Source: VRUE01 sp963715625
GTDB taxonomy: Bacteria > Actinomycetota > Thermoleophilia > Solirubrobacterales > 70-9
Direction: 5' to 3'
Assembly: GCA_963715625.1 (NCBI GenBank)
Contig: OY970260.1
Location: forward strand, 2,542,001 to 2,606,000
DNA length: 64,000 nt
Both the position numbers and the translations under genes were made by a program. Positions within the stretch are counted from its first letter, which is position 1; each line of letters opens with the position of its first letter. A model generated the notes under the pieces. It worked only from the letters and a program-made list of their open reading frames with translations, did not search any database and was not told the origin of the DNA. This document shows positions 35,628 through 43,620 of the stretch, piece after piece.

Positions 35628-36215
35628 ATGGCGAAGGAGAGGTTGAAGAGCCCTGGGGCGCGGCTGTTCGTCGCGCTCGACCTGCCGGACGAGGTCCGGG
35701 AGGGGATCGTGGCGTGGGGGAGGCGCGAGCTGAAGGACCCCGCGCTGCGGGTCGTGCGGCCGGAGTCGCTGCACGTCACGCTCGCCTTCCTCGGCTACCT
35801 GCCGGAGAAGGAGATCGGGCGCCTCAGCGAGATCGTCGAGGGGCTGCGGTCGCCGGCGCCGGAGATCCGGTTCGGCGATGCGGTGGCGAAGCCCCCGGGC
35901 CGCCACCCCCGCATCTTCGCTCTGCCGGTCGACTCGCCGGCGGCGATCGCCCTGCAATCCGAGCTGGAGGAGAAGCTTGTCGCGGCTCGTCTCTACGAGC
36001 CGGAGAAGCGGCCCTTCTGGCCACACGTGACCGTGGCCAGGGTCAAGCCCGAGGGCAAGGGCTCGAAGCGGCCACGACGCGTGGAGAGCCCACCGGGCGG
36101 GCTCCCGAAAGACCTCTTGCAACCGACGCGGGCCGTCCGGACGCGTCTCTACCGTTCTGAACTCAAGCCGTCGGGCGCGGAATATCGCCCGCTGGCACAA
36201 GTCAAGCTGAGGTGA
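35628..36215 (+). CDS. thpR: RNA 2',3'-cyclic phosphodiesterase (LigT/ThpR)
   Basis: 195 aa 2H phosphoesterase. The two signature His motifs are HVTLAFLGYL (about 45-54) and HVTVARV (about 127-133). The family opens 2',3'-cyclic phosphates on RNA and can ligate 2'-5' tRNA halves. N-terminus RLFVALDLPDEVR is typical. It lies directly before recA and its stop is within the recA leader. Confidence 0.92.
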   Translation: MAKERLKSPGARLFVALDLPDEVREGIVAWGRRELKDPALRVVRPESLHVTLAFLGYLPEKEIGRLSEIVEGLRSPAPEIRFGDAVAKPPGRHPRIFALPVDSPAAIALQSELEEKLVAARLYEPEKRPFWPHVTVARVKPEGKGSKRPRRVESPPGGLPKDLLQPTRAVRTRLYRSELKPSGAEYRPLAQVKLR

Positions 36216-36220
36216 AAGAG

Positions 36221-37315
36221 ATGGCAGACAGCAAAGCGGCACTGAAGGACGCCTCGGCGAAGGAGGCCAAGGCCAAGGACGCGGCCCTCGAGGCGGCGGT
36301 CACCGGCATCAAGAGGGAGTTCGGCGAGGGGTCCCTGATGCGGCTCGGCGCCGGCAGCGCCCTGCCGGTCGAAGCGATCCCGACGGGCGCCCTCGCGCTC
36401 GACCTCGCGCTCGGCATCGGCGGCGTGCCGCGGGGGCGGATCGTCGAGGTCTTCGGCCCGGAGTCCTCGGGGAAGACGACGCTGATCTACCACATCATCG
36501 CCGAGGCCCAGGCGAAGGGCGGGGTCTGCGTCTTCATCGACACCGAGCACGCGATGGACCCGATCTACGCGCGGGCGATCGGCGTCGACACGGACGAGCT
36601 GCTCGTCTCCCAGCCCGACTACGGCGAGCAGGCGCTGCAGATCGCCGACCGCCTGATCGCCTCCGCCGCGGTCGACGTGGTGGCGATCGACTCCGTCGCG
36701 GCGCTGACGCCGAAGGCCGAGCTGGACGGCCAGATCGGCGACACGACGGTGGGCCTGCAGGCGCGCCTGATGTCGCAGGCGATGCGCAAACTGGCCGGCA
36801 ACCTGAATCGAGCGAACACCGTCTGCATCTTCACCAACCAGATCCGCGAAAAGGTCGGGGTCCAGTTCGGCTCGCCGGAGACCCAGCCGGGCGGCCGGGC
36901 GCTGAAGTTCTACTCCTCCCAGCGGCTCGACATCCGCCGCATCGAGACGCTCAAGGACGGCACCGAGGCCGTCGGCAACAGGGTGCGGGTCAAAGTCGTC
37001 AAGAACAAGTGCGCGGCGCCGTTTCGCCAGGCCGAGTTCGAGATCGAGTACGGCCAGGGCATCTCGCGCGAAGGCGAGCTGCTCGACTTCGGCATCGAGC
37101 ACGACATCGTGCGCAAGTCGGGCGCCTTCTTCTCCTACGGCGAGACCCGGCTCGGACAGGGGCGCAACAACGCCAAGCAGTTCCTGGTCGAGAACCCCGA
37201 GGTCGCCGACGAGATCGAGGAGAAGATCCGCACCGCCCTCGGCATCGGCGCGGAGGTTGCGCCTGCCGCTGCCGAGGCGGAGGCACCTCCCGTTGAAGAA
37301 GCGCAGGCTGCCTGA
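36221..37315 (+). CDS. recA: Recombinase RecA
   Basis: 364 aa. Strand exchange and SOS coprotease. Walker A GPESSGKTT near residue 79, VFIDTEHAMDP, LLVSQPDYGEQAL, VDSVAALTPKAE-type Walker B region and the DNA-binding loop 2 area (NQIREKVGVQFGSPETQPGGRALKF). The ATG at 36221 follows AGGTGAAAGAG; a GTG at 36212 overlapping thpR is the alternative. No SOS box was recognised upstream, as expected if transcribed from the thpR side. The C-terminal tail is Ala/Glu-rich. Confidence 0.97.
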   Translation: MADSKAALKDASAKEAKAKDAALEAAVTGIKREFGEGSLMRLGAGSALPVEAIPTGALALDLALGIGGVPRGRIVEVFGPESSGKTTLIYHIIAEAQAKGGVCVFIDTEHAMDPIYARAIGVDTDELLVSQPDYGEQALQIADRLIASAAVDVVAIDSVAALTPKAELDGQIGDTTVGLQARLMSQAMRKLAGNLNRANTVCIFTNQIREKVGVQFGSPETQPGGRALKFYSSQRLDIRRIETLKDGTEAVGNRVRVKVVKNKCAAPFRQAEFEIEYGQGISREGELLDFGIEHDIVRKSGAFFSYGETRLGQGRNNAKQFLVENPEVADEIEEKIRTALGIGAEVAPAAAEAEAPPVEEAQAA

Positions 37316-37336
37316 CGGCGCCTGCGCTCCAGTGGA

Positions 37337-37342
37337 TAGGAT
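37337..37342 (+). promoter_or_regulatory. Possible -10 box of the 83-aa membrane gene
   Basis: TAGGAT, twelve bases before the ATG at 37355. Confidence 0.3.
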
Positions 37343-37354
37343 TCCGGCCGGAAA

Positions 37355-37606
37355 ATGAGCAACGGTGACCTCTTCTACGTCTGCGGCATCGCGCTGGCGG
37401 TCTCGGCGGTGCTGGTCAGCCTCGTCGGGTTGCGCGCAAAGGGGTTCCCGGGGCGTGTCGGCCCGCTCGTCGCGCTCTGGTTCGTGGCCCTGATCGGCGC
37501 GACGACGACCCTCTCCGTGCTCCACGCCCAGGACGAGGAGCACCACGAGGAGCCGGCTCTGAACAAGGCGACCGAAGAAGCCGAAGAGGAGGAGGCGCAG
37601 CAGTAA
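37355..37606 (+). CDS. Small membrane protein of unknown function
   Basis: 83 aa. Two TM helices (about 6-26 and 35-57, the second VGPLVALWFVALIGATTTL) and a charged Glu-rich tail containing EEHHEE. The shape recalls small accessory subunits of respiratory complexes, but no motif proves it. Codon use matches the chromosome core and it sits between recA and miaB, with a possible promoter of its own. Confidence 0.7.
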   Translation: MSNGDLFYVCGIALAVSAVLVSLVGLRAKGFPGRVGPLVALWFVALIGATTTLSVLHAQDEEHHEEPALNKATEEAEEEEAQQ

Positions 37607-37624
37607 GGAGGGCTGCGGCCCCGG

Positions 37625-37630
37625 TACGCT
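37625..37630 (+). promoter_or_regulatory. -10 box of miaB (leaderless)
   Basis: TACGCT, six bases before the ATG at 37637. Confidence 0.5.
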
Positions 37631-37636
37631 GAGCGC

Positions 37637-38965
37637 ATGCCCAGCTACCACGTCACCACGTTCGGTTGCCAGATGAACGTGCACGACTCCGAGCGCATGC
37701 GCGGGATGCTCGAGTCGCTGGGCTACGAGGAGGCGCCGAGCCGCGAGGGCGCCGACCTGATCCTCTTCAACACCTGCTCGATCCGCGAGTCGGCCGACAA
37801 CCGCTTTGTCGCCCACCTGGGCGAGGCCAAGCGGCTGAAGTCGGAGGACCCCGAGCGGGTGGTCGGCGTCGGCGGCTGCTGGGCCCAGTCGGTCAAGGAC
37901 GAGGTCTTCCAGCGCTTCCCCTTCGTCGACGTCGCCTTCGGGCCGGGGCAGATCCACAAGCTCGCCGAGTTCCTCAACTCCGATTCGCTCAGCGCCCAGG
38001 GCTACTTCGAGTTCGAGGACTTCTCCGCCAGCCTGCCGACCCGCCGGGTTCGCGAGTTCCAGGGCTGGCTGCAGGTCAGCCAGGGCTGCAACTGCAAGTG
38101 CTCCTACTGCATCGTGCCCTCGACCCGGGGCCGCGAGGTCAGCCGCGACCCGGCCCAGCTCGTGGCCGAGGCCGAGGCGCTCGCGGCCGATGGCGTGCGC
38201 GAGGTGACGCTGCTCGGGCAGAACGTCAACAGCTACGGCCGCGACCTGCCGCGGGAGGCGCGGATCGGCTTCTCCGAGCTGCTCGGGCGCATCGACGCGA
38301 TCGACGGCATCGACCGCATCCGCTACACCAGCCCCCACCCGAAGGACATGAAGGAGGACGTGATCCGCGCCCATGCCGAGCTGCCGGCGCTCTGCGAGCA
38401 CATCCACCTGCCGCTGCAGTCGGGCTCCAGCGCGGTGCTCAAGCGCATGCGCCGGACCTACGACCGCCGGCGCTACATGGACCGGGTCTCGCTGATCCGC
38501 GAGCACGTCCCCGACTGCGCGATCACCACCGACATCATCGTCGGCTTTCCCGGTGAGGCCGAGGCCGACTTCGAGCAGACGCTGGAGGTGGTCGACGAGG
38601 TCGGCTACGACGGCGCCTTCACCTTCGTCTTCTCGCCGCGGCGGGAAACCGAGGCGGCCGAGCTCGGCGAGCAGGTGCCTCACCCGGTCAAGGTCGAGCG
38701 GATGGAGCGGCTGGTCGAGCTTGTGCAGGAGCGAGCGGCTGAGCGGGCCCAGCGGTTCGTCGGGCGTGAGATGGAGGTGCTGGTCGAAGGGACGAGTCGT
38801 ACGGATGAGACGCGGCTGCGTGGGCGGACCCGGCACAACAAGGCTGTGAACTTCGACGGGGAGGCGAATCCCGGGGATTTCGTCGGGGTGGAGATCGCTG
38901 AGGCTACGTCGCAGACGCTGGGAGGGGTGGCGGCGCAACCCCTCTCCCAACTGCAGGCTCGATAG
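37637..38965 (+). CDS. miaB: tRNA-2-methylthio-N6-dimethylallyladenosine synthase
   Basis: 442 aa radical-SAM methylthiotransferase that modifies A37 after MiaA. The N-terminal UPF0004 domain binds the auxiliary cluster through TFGCQMN, NTCSIRE and GGCWAQ; the radical-SAM triad is Cys151, Cys155, Cys158 (CNCKCSYC); a C-terminal TRAM domain follows (GREMEVLVEG to GDFVGVEI). The next gene is miaA, the previous pathway step. The outer arm of a nested palindrome begins at the last base of the stop. Confidence 0.96.
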   Translation: MPSYHVTTFGCQMNVHDSERMRGMLESLGYEEAPSREGADLILFNTCSIRESADNRFVAHLGEAKRLKSEDPERVVGVGGCWAQSVKDEVFQRFPFVDVAFGPGQIHKLAEFLNSDSLSAQGYFEFEDFSASLPTRRVREFQGWLQVSQGCNCKCSYCIVPSTRGREVSRDPAQLVAEAEALAADGVREVTLLGQNVNSYGRDLPREARIGFSELLGRIDAIDGIDRIRYTSPHPKDMKEDVIRAHAELPALCEHIHLPLQSGSSAVLKRMRRTYDRRRYMDRVSLIREHVPDCAITTDIIVGFPGEAEADFEQTLEVVDEVGYDGAFTFVFSPRRETEAAELGEQVPHPVKVERMERLVELVQERAAERAQRFVGREMEVLVEGTSRTDETRLRGRTRHNKAVNFDGEANPGDFVGVEIAEATSQTLGGVAAQPLSQLQAR

Positions 38966-39078
38966 GGCGGGAGTTGGGGCAACCCCTCTCTCAACTTTTT
39001 CGGGAAGACGCGGCCGAGGGCCGCGTCCTGACAACCCGAAAAAGTACAAGCCGTTCGGGGCAGCCCCAACTCCCGCCC
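38965..39078. repeat. 114-bp triple-nested palindrome between miaB and miaA
   Basis: Outer arms GGGCGGGAGTTGGGGC (38965-38980) and its complement (39063-39078), 16 bp perfect. Middle arms ACTTTTTCGGG (38994-39004) and CCCGAAAAAGT (39035-39045). Inner arms GACGCGGCC (39007-39015) and GGCCGCGTC (39019-39027). Could form a long cruciform or RNA hairpin. Shortly after it, CGCTTTAGCTA resembles the loop of repeat family S in reverse. Confidence 0.9.
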
Positions 39079-39103
39079 CGCGGAACGCTTTAGCTATTCG
39101 CAT

Positions 39104-39844
39104 ATGGACGTAATCGCAATATTTGGGCCGACGGGGGTCGGGAAGACCGGCGTCGCGGTTGCGCTGGCGGAGAAGCTTCGGGAGCGCGGGGAGGATCCGG
39201 CGGCGATCTCTTGCGATGCGCTTCAGGTGTATGAGGGGCTTTCGGTGCTTACCGGGGTCGCCACGGCTGCCGAGCAGGAGGAGCTTGAGCACAAGCTGGT
39301 GGGGTTCGTGCCGGTTACGGAGGCCTTCAACGTGGGGAATTACATGCCGCTGGCGCATGCGGAGGTCGATGCGGCGCTGGAGGCTGGGCGGCGGCCGATC
39401 GTGGTGGGGGGGACCGGGCTCTATCTACGGGCGGCGCTGGCGGAGCTCTCGCTGGTCAAGGCGGAGCCCGAAGCTGAGGACTCGGAGCTTTGGTCGCCGG
39501 AGACGCGGCATCCGACGGCGATCTTCGGGCTTGACATGGCGCGGGAGCAGCTCTATGAGCGGATCGATGCGCGGACGGAGGCGATCGTCGCGGCGGGGGC
39601 GCGCGAGGAGGTCGAGCGAGCCGAGGCGCTCGGCCCGTCGCGCACGGCCCGCAAGGCCCTGGGATTCGACGAGGTCCTCGCCGGGGACGTCGAGCTGATG
39701 AAGAAACGCTCCCGCAACTACGCCCGCCGCCAGCTCACCTGGATGCGCAAGATCCCCAATCTCCACCGGATCGACCGCACCGGTCGCGACGACACCGACG
39801 TCGCCGCCGAAATTGCCGCCGCACTCACCGCTCGAGGGCAGTGA
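39104..39844 (+). CDS. miaA: tRNA dimethylallyltransferase, compact form
   Basis: 246 aa, against about 300-315 usually. Adds the dimethylallyl group to A37 of tRNAs reading U-initial codons. P-loop FGPTGVGKT (residues 6-14), SCDALQVYEGLSVLTG, GNYMPLAHAEVDAAL and VVGGTGLYLRA are conserved, and ARRQLTWMRK closes the catalytic core. The region after LAELS lacks most of the usual insertion (the DPEAA...RALEV part), a loss of about 60 residues. The function should be retained because the catalytic motifs are there, but substrate-binding details may differ. Confidence 0.9.
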   Translation: MDVIAIFGPTGVGKTGVAVALAEKLRERGEDPAAISCDALQVYEGLSVLTGVATAAEQEELEHKLVGFVPVTEAFNVGNYMPLAHAEVDAALEAGRRPIVVGGTGLYLRAALAELSLVKAEPEAEDSELWSPETRHPTAIFGLDMAREQLYERIDARTEAIVAAGAREEVERAEALGPSRTARKALGFDEVLAGDVELMKKRSRNYARRQLTWMRKIPNLHRIDRTGRDDTDVAAEIAAALTARGQ

Positions 39845-39845
39845 T

Positions 39846-39882
39846 GTCGCACTTTCCGCCGCTACGCGGCATCAAGTGCGAC
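39846..39882. repeat. 37-bp hairpin repeat, copy 1
   Basis: GTCGCACTT at one end and AAGTGCGAC at the other, with inner GCCGC-TAC-GCGGC. A second, related copy follows at 39917. Between miaA and dapF. Confidence 0.85.
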
Positions 39883-39916
39883 CGCATTGCGGATTTCGCT
39901 TGGATCACTCGCTGAT

Positions 39917-39953
39917 GTTGCACTTCCGGCCGCTATGCGGCGGAAAGTGCGAC
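39917..39953. repeat. 37-bp hairpin repeat, copy 2
   Basis: GTTGCACTT and AAGTGCGAC arms, inner GCCGC-TAT-GCGGC. Same orientation and length as copy 1, start-to-start distance 71 bp. Confidence 0.85.
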
Positions 39954-39969
39954 CGCTGAGGCGTGGGAA

Positions 39970-39975
39970 TAGGCT
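39970..39975 (+). promoter_or_regulatory. -10 box of the DapF-like gene (leaderless)
   Basis: TAGGCT, six bases before the GTG at 39982. Confidence 0.5.
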
Positions 39976-39981
39976 GCGGCC

Positions 39982-40827
39982 GTGCGATTCGAGAAGTGGC
40001 AGGCGCTGGGGAACGACTATTTGATCGTCGAGGAGGGCTCGCTGCCCTGGGAGTTGACGGCGGGGCGGGTTCGGCGGCTCTGCGACCCGCACTTCGGGGT
40101 CGGTTCGGACGGGGTGCTGCTGCTTTCGCGCAGCGACGATCCTGCCTACGTCGCCTTGCTGCGGATCTTCAATCCGGACGGCTCGGAGGCCGAGCTCTCG
40201 GGAAACGGCGCGCGGGAGGCGATCCTCTACCTGCGGCGGCACGGCTGGACCGAGGAGGACACGTTCTCGATCAAGACGGCCGCCGGGCCGATCACGCCGA
40301 CGATCACCTCGGAGCGGACCTGCTCGGTGGAGATGGGGCGTGCCTCGACGGCATCAAAGGATTTCCCATCGGGAGGCTCGGACGGCGCCGGGACGCTGAG
40401 CGCTGCCGGTCGCGAGTGGGCCTTCCAGCACGCCTCGATCGGCAACCCGCAGTGCGCGATCGAGGTGGGCGAGGAGGTCGAGTCGCTCGACCTCGGCGAG
40501 GTCGGTCCCGGCATCGAAGGCCACGAGCTCTTCCCGAACCGGACCAACGTCTCCTTCTTCCGGGTCGACGGCAGCCGGGTGCGGGCGCGGATCTTCGAGC
40601 GCGGCGTGGGGGAGACGCTGTCCTCGGGCACCGGCGCGAGCGGGGCGGCGGTGGCGGCCTTTCTGCGCGGCGCACCAGGCTCGCTCACGGTCGAGCTCGA
40701 CGGGGGCGAGCTTGAGGTCGAGATCTCACCGAACCTCGACGTCACCCTGACCGGGTGGGCCGAGCCGGTCTGCTCCGGTGAGCTGTCCCCGGAGCTGCTC
40801 AGCGCGCTCTCCGCCCTGGACGACTAG
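39982..40827 (+). CDS. dapF: Diaminopimelate epimerase-like protein lacking both catalytic cysteines
   Basis: 281 aa, clear DapF family: KWQALGNDYLIVE, HFGVGSDGVLLL, RIFNPDGSEAELSGNGAR, HASIGNPQCAIEV and ERGVGET. In active epimerases the two acid-base residues are cysteines in GNG-x-R-C and GET-x-(A/S)-C-GTG. Here they are Glu79 (GNGARE) and Ser215 (GETLSSGTG). Both changes are plain in the DNA (GAG at 40216, TCG at 40624). So either this enzyme uses other residues (PhzF, a relative with the same fold, uses a Glu) or it is not an LL/meso-DAP epimerase. It sits next to an LL-DAP-type aminotransferase. Assigned by homology, function uncertain. Confidence 0.85.
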   Translation: MRFEKWQALGNDYLIVEEGSLPWELTAGRVRRLCDPHFGVGSDGVLLLSRSDDPAYVALLRIFNPDGSEAELSGNGAREAILYLRRHGWTEEDTFSIKTAAGPITPTITSERTCSVEMGRASTASKDFPSGGSDGAGTLSAAGREWAFQHASIGNPQCAIEVGEEVESLDLGEVGPGIEGHELFPNRTNVSFFRVDGSRVRARIFERGVGETLSSGTGASGAAVAAFLRGAPGSLTVELDGGELEVEISPNLDVTLTGWAEPVCSGELSPELLSALSALDD

Positions 40828-40830
40828 ATT
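40825..40830 (+). promoter_or_regulatory. -10 box of the aminotransferase gene
   Basis: TAGATT across the dapF stop, nine bases before the ATG at 40840. Confidence 0.4.
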
Positions 40831-40839
40831 TCCGCGCCC

Positions 40840-42009
40840 ATGGGGATCGCGGACCCGTCAAAGCGCCTGGAGGCGATGCCTCCCTACAAGTTCCAGGAGC
40901 TGGAGCGCACGATCGCCGACAAGCGCGCCGCCGGCATCGACGTGATCAGCCTCGGGATCGGCGATCCCGACGAGCCGACCTACCCGCACATCGTCTCGGC
41001 GATGCAGGATGCGGTCGCCGAGCCCGGCAACCAGCAGTACCCGAGCAACCGCGGCCGCGAGGAGTTCCGCCGGGCCTTCGCCGAGTTCTACGAGCGCCGC
41101 TTCGGCGTCGAGATCGACCCCGAGAACGAGGCGATCCCGGCGATCGGGGCCAAGGAGTGCATCTACAACCTCTGCTTCGCCTTCCTCGACCCCGGCGACG
41201 TCGCGCTCGCCTCCGATCCCGGCTACCCGGTCTACACCGGCGGCCCGGTCCTCGCCGGCGCCAGCGTCGAGCTGCTGCCTCTGGTCCCCGAGCTGGGCTT
41301 CGCGCCCGACCTCGGCGCGATCCCGGCCGAGGTCGCCGCGAAGGCGCGCCTGATGTTCCTCAACTTCCCCAACAACCCGAGTGGCGCGATCGTCCCCGAG
41401 GGCTTCTTCGAGCTGGTCGTCTCCTTCGCCCGCGAGCACGAGATCCTCGTCGTCCACGACAACGCCTACTCGGAGACCACCTACGACGGCTACGTGGCGC
41501 CGAGCTTCCTCGCCACCCCCGGCGCCAAGGAGGTTGGCGTCGAGGTCTTCTCGCTCTCCAAGGGCTACAACATGACCGGCTGGCGCTGCGCCGCGATCCT
41601 CGGCAACCCCGAGGCGGTGCAGGCCTACTGGCGGCTGAAGACGAACGTCGACTCCGGCCTCTTCGAGGCGGTGCAGATGGCCGGCGTCGCGGCGCTTCAG
41701 GGCCCGAGCGGCCCGCTGGAGCGGATGAACGAGACCTACACCCGCCGCCGCGACCTCGTCGTCGGGGCGCTGCGCGAGATCGGCGTCGAGGTGACGCCGC
41801 CGAAGGGCACGATCTACGTCTGGGCGCCGGTTCCCGAGGGCCACACCTCGACCTCCTTCGCCGAGCTGGTCCTCGAAGAGGCCGCCGTCGTCGTCTCGCC
41901 GGGCTCGATGTACGGGCCGAGCGGCGAGGGCTTCTTCCGCATCTCGCTCACCACCCCCGACGACCGCATCTCAGAGGCGGTCGAGCGGATGCGCGAGCAT
42001 TTGGCCTGA
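40840..42009 (+). CDS. dapL: Class I/II aminotransferase, LL-diaminopimelate aminotransferase type
   Basis: 389 aa PLP enzyme. RLEAMPPYKFQELERTIADKRAAGIDVISLGIGDPDEPT is the DapL-like N-terminus, NFPNNPSGAI and the PLP-lysine motif SLSKGYNMTGWR follow, and FFRISLTTPDDRI is near the end. DapL converts tetrahydrodipicolinate directly to LL-DAP, bypassing succinylase or acetylase steps; with dapA and dapB in this window and the DapF-like gene adjacent, a DAP role is likely. Related enzymes act on alanine or other amino acids, so substrate is inferred. Confidence 0.82.
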   Translation: MGIADPSKRLEAMPPYKFQELERTIADKRAAGIDVISLGIGDPDEPTYPHIVSAMQDAVAEPGNQQYPSNRGREEFRRAFAEFYERRFGVEIDPENEAIPAIGAKECIYNLCFAFLDPGDVALASDPGYPVYTGGPVLAGASVELLPLVPELGFAPDLGAIPAEVAAKARLMFLNFPNNPSGAIVPEGFFELVVSFAREHEILVVHDNAYSETTYDGYVAPSFLATPGAKEVGVEVFSLSKGYNMTGWRCAAILGNPEAVQAYWRLKTNVDSGLFEAVQMAGVAALQGPSGPLERMNETYTRRRDLVVGALREIGVEVTPPKGTIYVWAPVPEGHTSTSFAELVLEEAAVVVSPGSMYGPSGEGFFRISLTTPDDRISEAVERMREHLA

Positions 42010-42021
42010 GCCGACGCGATT

Positions 42022-42135
42022 TTCCCGAACGGGAAGATCTGGCCCAAAAACAGGTCAAAATTCACCCTTTCTTCCCGAACGGGATGATTTAAGGCCATTC
42101 TCGTTCGGGACGGTTAATATCTTCCCGAGCGGGAA
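42022..42135. promoter_or_regulatory. Operator array and promoter of hipBA
   Basis: Four copies of an inverted repeat, TTCCCGAACGGGAA (42022-42035), TTCCCGAACGGGAT (42072-42085), a weaker TTCTCGTTCGGGAC (42098-42111) and TTCCCGAGCGGGAA (42122-42135). A -10-like TAATAT lies at 42115-42120, between the last two, and the hipB ATG is one base after the last. Best explained as HipB autorepression sites. Confidence 0.85.
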
Positions 42136-42136
42136 G

Positions 42137-42352
42137 ATGGAAACCAAACTTCAGACACCGGTCCAGCTCGGAAAGGCGGTTCGCGACCGCCGCAAGTCGC
42201 TGCGCCTGACGCAGGAGGAGCTTGCCGCGGTCGCCTCCGTCACACCCCGCCTGCTGGGGGAAATCGAGCGGGGAAAGCCGACGGCCCAGCTCGAAGGCGT
42301 CCTGCGCGTCCTCGCCGCCCTTGGGCTCGATCTCTACGCGAGGACGAGATGA
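42137..42352 (+). CDS. hipB: HipB-type antitoxin
   Basis: 71 aa XRE-family helix-turn-helix protein: VRDRRKSLRLTQEELAAVASV followed by TPRLLGEIERGKPTAQLEGVLRVLAALGLDL. It should bind the four upstream inverted repeats and HipA, neutralising the kinase. ATG lies one base after operator 4. Overlaps hipA by 4 nt (ATGA), the standard arrangement for a toxin-antitoxin operon. Confidence 0.93.
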   Translation: METKLQTPVQLGKAVRDRRKSLRLTQEELAAVASVTPRLLGEIERGKPTAQLEGVLRVLAALGLDLYARTR

Positions 42353-43617
42353 CGGCGCTCGACGTCTACTTTCACGCCGATCCGGTGGGCAGGCTCGAAC
42401 GGTTGCCGCAGGCACGCCTGCGGTTCACGTACGACCGGCTTTGGATTGAGAATGGCCAGCCACTCTCGCTGGGCCTGCCGGTGAGGGAGGAGGGCTACGA
42501 GGACGCGGAGTGCGGGCCCTTCTTCGCCGGCCTGCTGCCCGAGGGCGGGTTCCTCAGGGCCGTCGCGCGCGCGTTTCGGGTCTCGGCCGACAATGCGTTC
42601 AGCGTCCTGGCCGAGATCGGCGGGGAGTGCGCCGGCGCGGTGTCGCTCGTCGCTCCAGGGGAGACGCCCCCGTTTGCCGCGCCTACCGAGCCGTCCTGGC
42701 TCGACGAGGAGGAGTTGGGGGAGCTGCTCGCCGAGTTGCCGAGCCGCCCCCTCCTGATCGGCTTCGACGACGAGGACGAGGGCGTGCGGCTGTCGCTGGC
42801 CGGGGCTCGGGACAAGCTGCCGGTGCTCGCCCACGACTCCGAGCTGGGCATCACCAGGGGTCACCCGCCCAGCACACACATCGTCAAGACGCCGATCCCC
42901 GATGTGGAGGGCATGGTCGTCAACGAGGCGTTCTGCATGGGGCTGGCTACGGAGCTCGGCCTGAGCGCAGCTAAGGCTCTGCCGATCCGGGTGGGCGGTC
43001 ACGAGGCCCTTCTCGTCACTCGCTACGACCGCTCGGCGAGTGGCGAGGACGTTCACCGCATCCACCAGGAGGATCTCTGCCAGGCCCTCTCCTGCATGCC
43101 GGCCCAGAAGTACGAGTCGGATGGAGGGCCTGGCGTCGAGGCGTGTGCCGCGCTTCTGCGCACTAATTCCGCCGCTCCCGCTGTCGACGTGCTCTCCTTC
43201 CTCGACGCGCTGATCTTCAACCTCCTGATCGGCAACGCCGACGCCCACTCAAAGAACTACTCGCTCCTGCTCGAGGGGGGCGGGACACCCCGCTTGGCCC
43301 CCCTCTACGACCTGCTCTCGACGCGGGTCTACGGCAGGCGATTCGGCCGCAAGATGGCAATGAAGTACGGCGGCGAGTACCGCTTCGACAGGATCCGCGG
43401 GCGCCATCTCGACCGTCTCGCGGACGATCTGGGCATGTCGCCGGGCCTCGTTCGCCAGAGGGCGGGCGAGCTGTCGAGTCAGGCGCGCACGGCCCGGGTT
43501 TCGGCTCGCGAGCGGCTTCCCGAGGGCTGGCGGGACGCCGCCATCCTCGATGCGATCGACGGGGTGATCGACGACGCGGCCGGCCATCTGCAGGCGGCGG
43601 CGGCCGAACCGGCCTGA
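42349..43617 (+). CDS. hipA: HipA-type serine/threonine kinase toxin
   Basis: 422 aa. HipA phosphorylates glutamyl-tRNA synthetase in E. coli and causes growth arrest and persistence. Domains: N-terminal couple_hipA (LPVREEGYEDAECGPFFAGLLPEG), then HipA_C with LSLAGARDKLPVL, HIVKTP, the catalytic loop GNADAHSKNYSLL (Asp298) and the metal-binding APLYDLLS (Asp321). All kinase motifs appear intact, so the toxin is probably active. Ends 3 nt from the convergent MBL gene. Confidence 0.93.
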   Translation: MTALDVYFHADPVGRLERLPQARLRFTYDRLWIENGQPLSLGLPVREEGYEDAECGPFFAGLLPEGGFLRAVARAFRVSADNAFSVLAEIGGECAGAVSLVAPGETPPFAAPTEPSWLDEEELGELLAELPSRPLLIGFDDEDEGVRLSLAGARDKLPVLAHDSELGITRGHPPSTHIVKTPIPDVEGMVVNEAFCMGLATELGLSAAKALPIRVGGHEALLVTRYDRSASGEDVHRIHQEDLCQALSCMPAQKYESDGGPGVEACAALLRTNSAAPAVDVLSFLDALIFNLLIGNADAHSKNYSLLLEGGGTPRLAPLYDLLSTRVYGRRFGRKMAMKYGGEYRFDRIRGRHLDRLADDLGMSPGLVRQRAGELSSQARTARVSARERLPEGWRDAAILDAIDGVIDDAAGHLQAAAAEPA

Positions 43618-43620
43618 GCC

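Noticed and set aside
42010..42136. Reading the TTCCCGAACGGGAA repeats as a terminator for dapL
   Set aside because: Four similar palindromes spaced around a promoter just upstream of an autoregulated HTH gene are much better explained as operators, and there is no T-tract after any of them.
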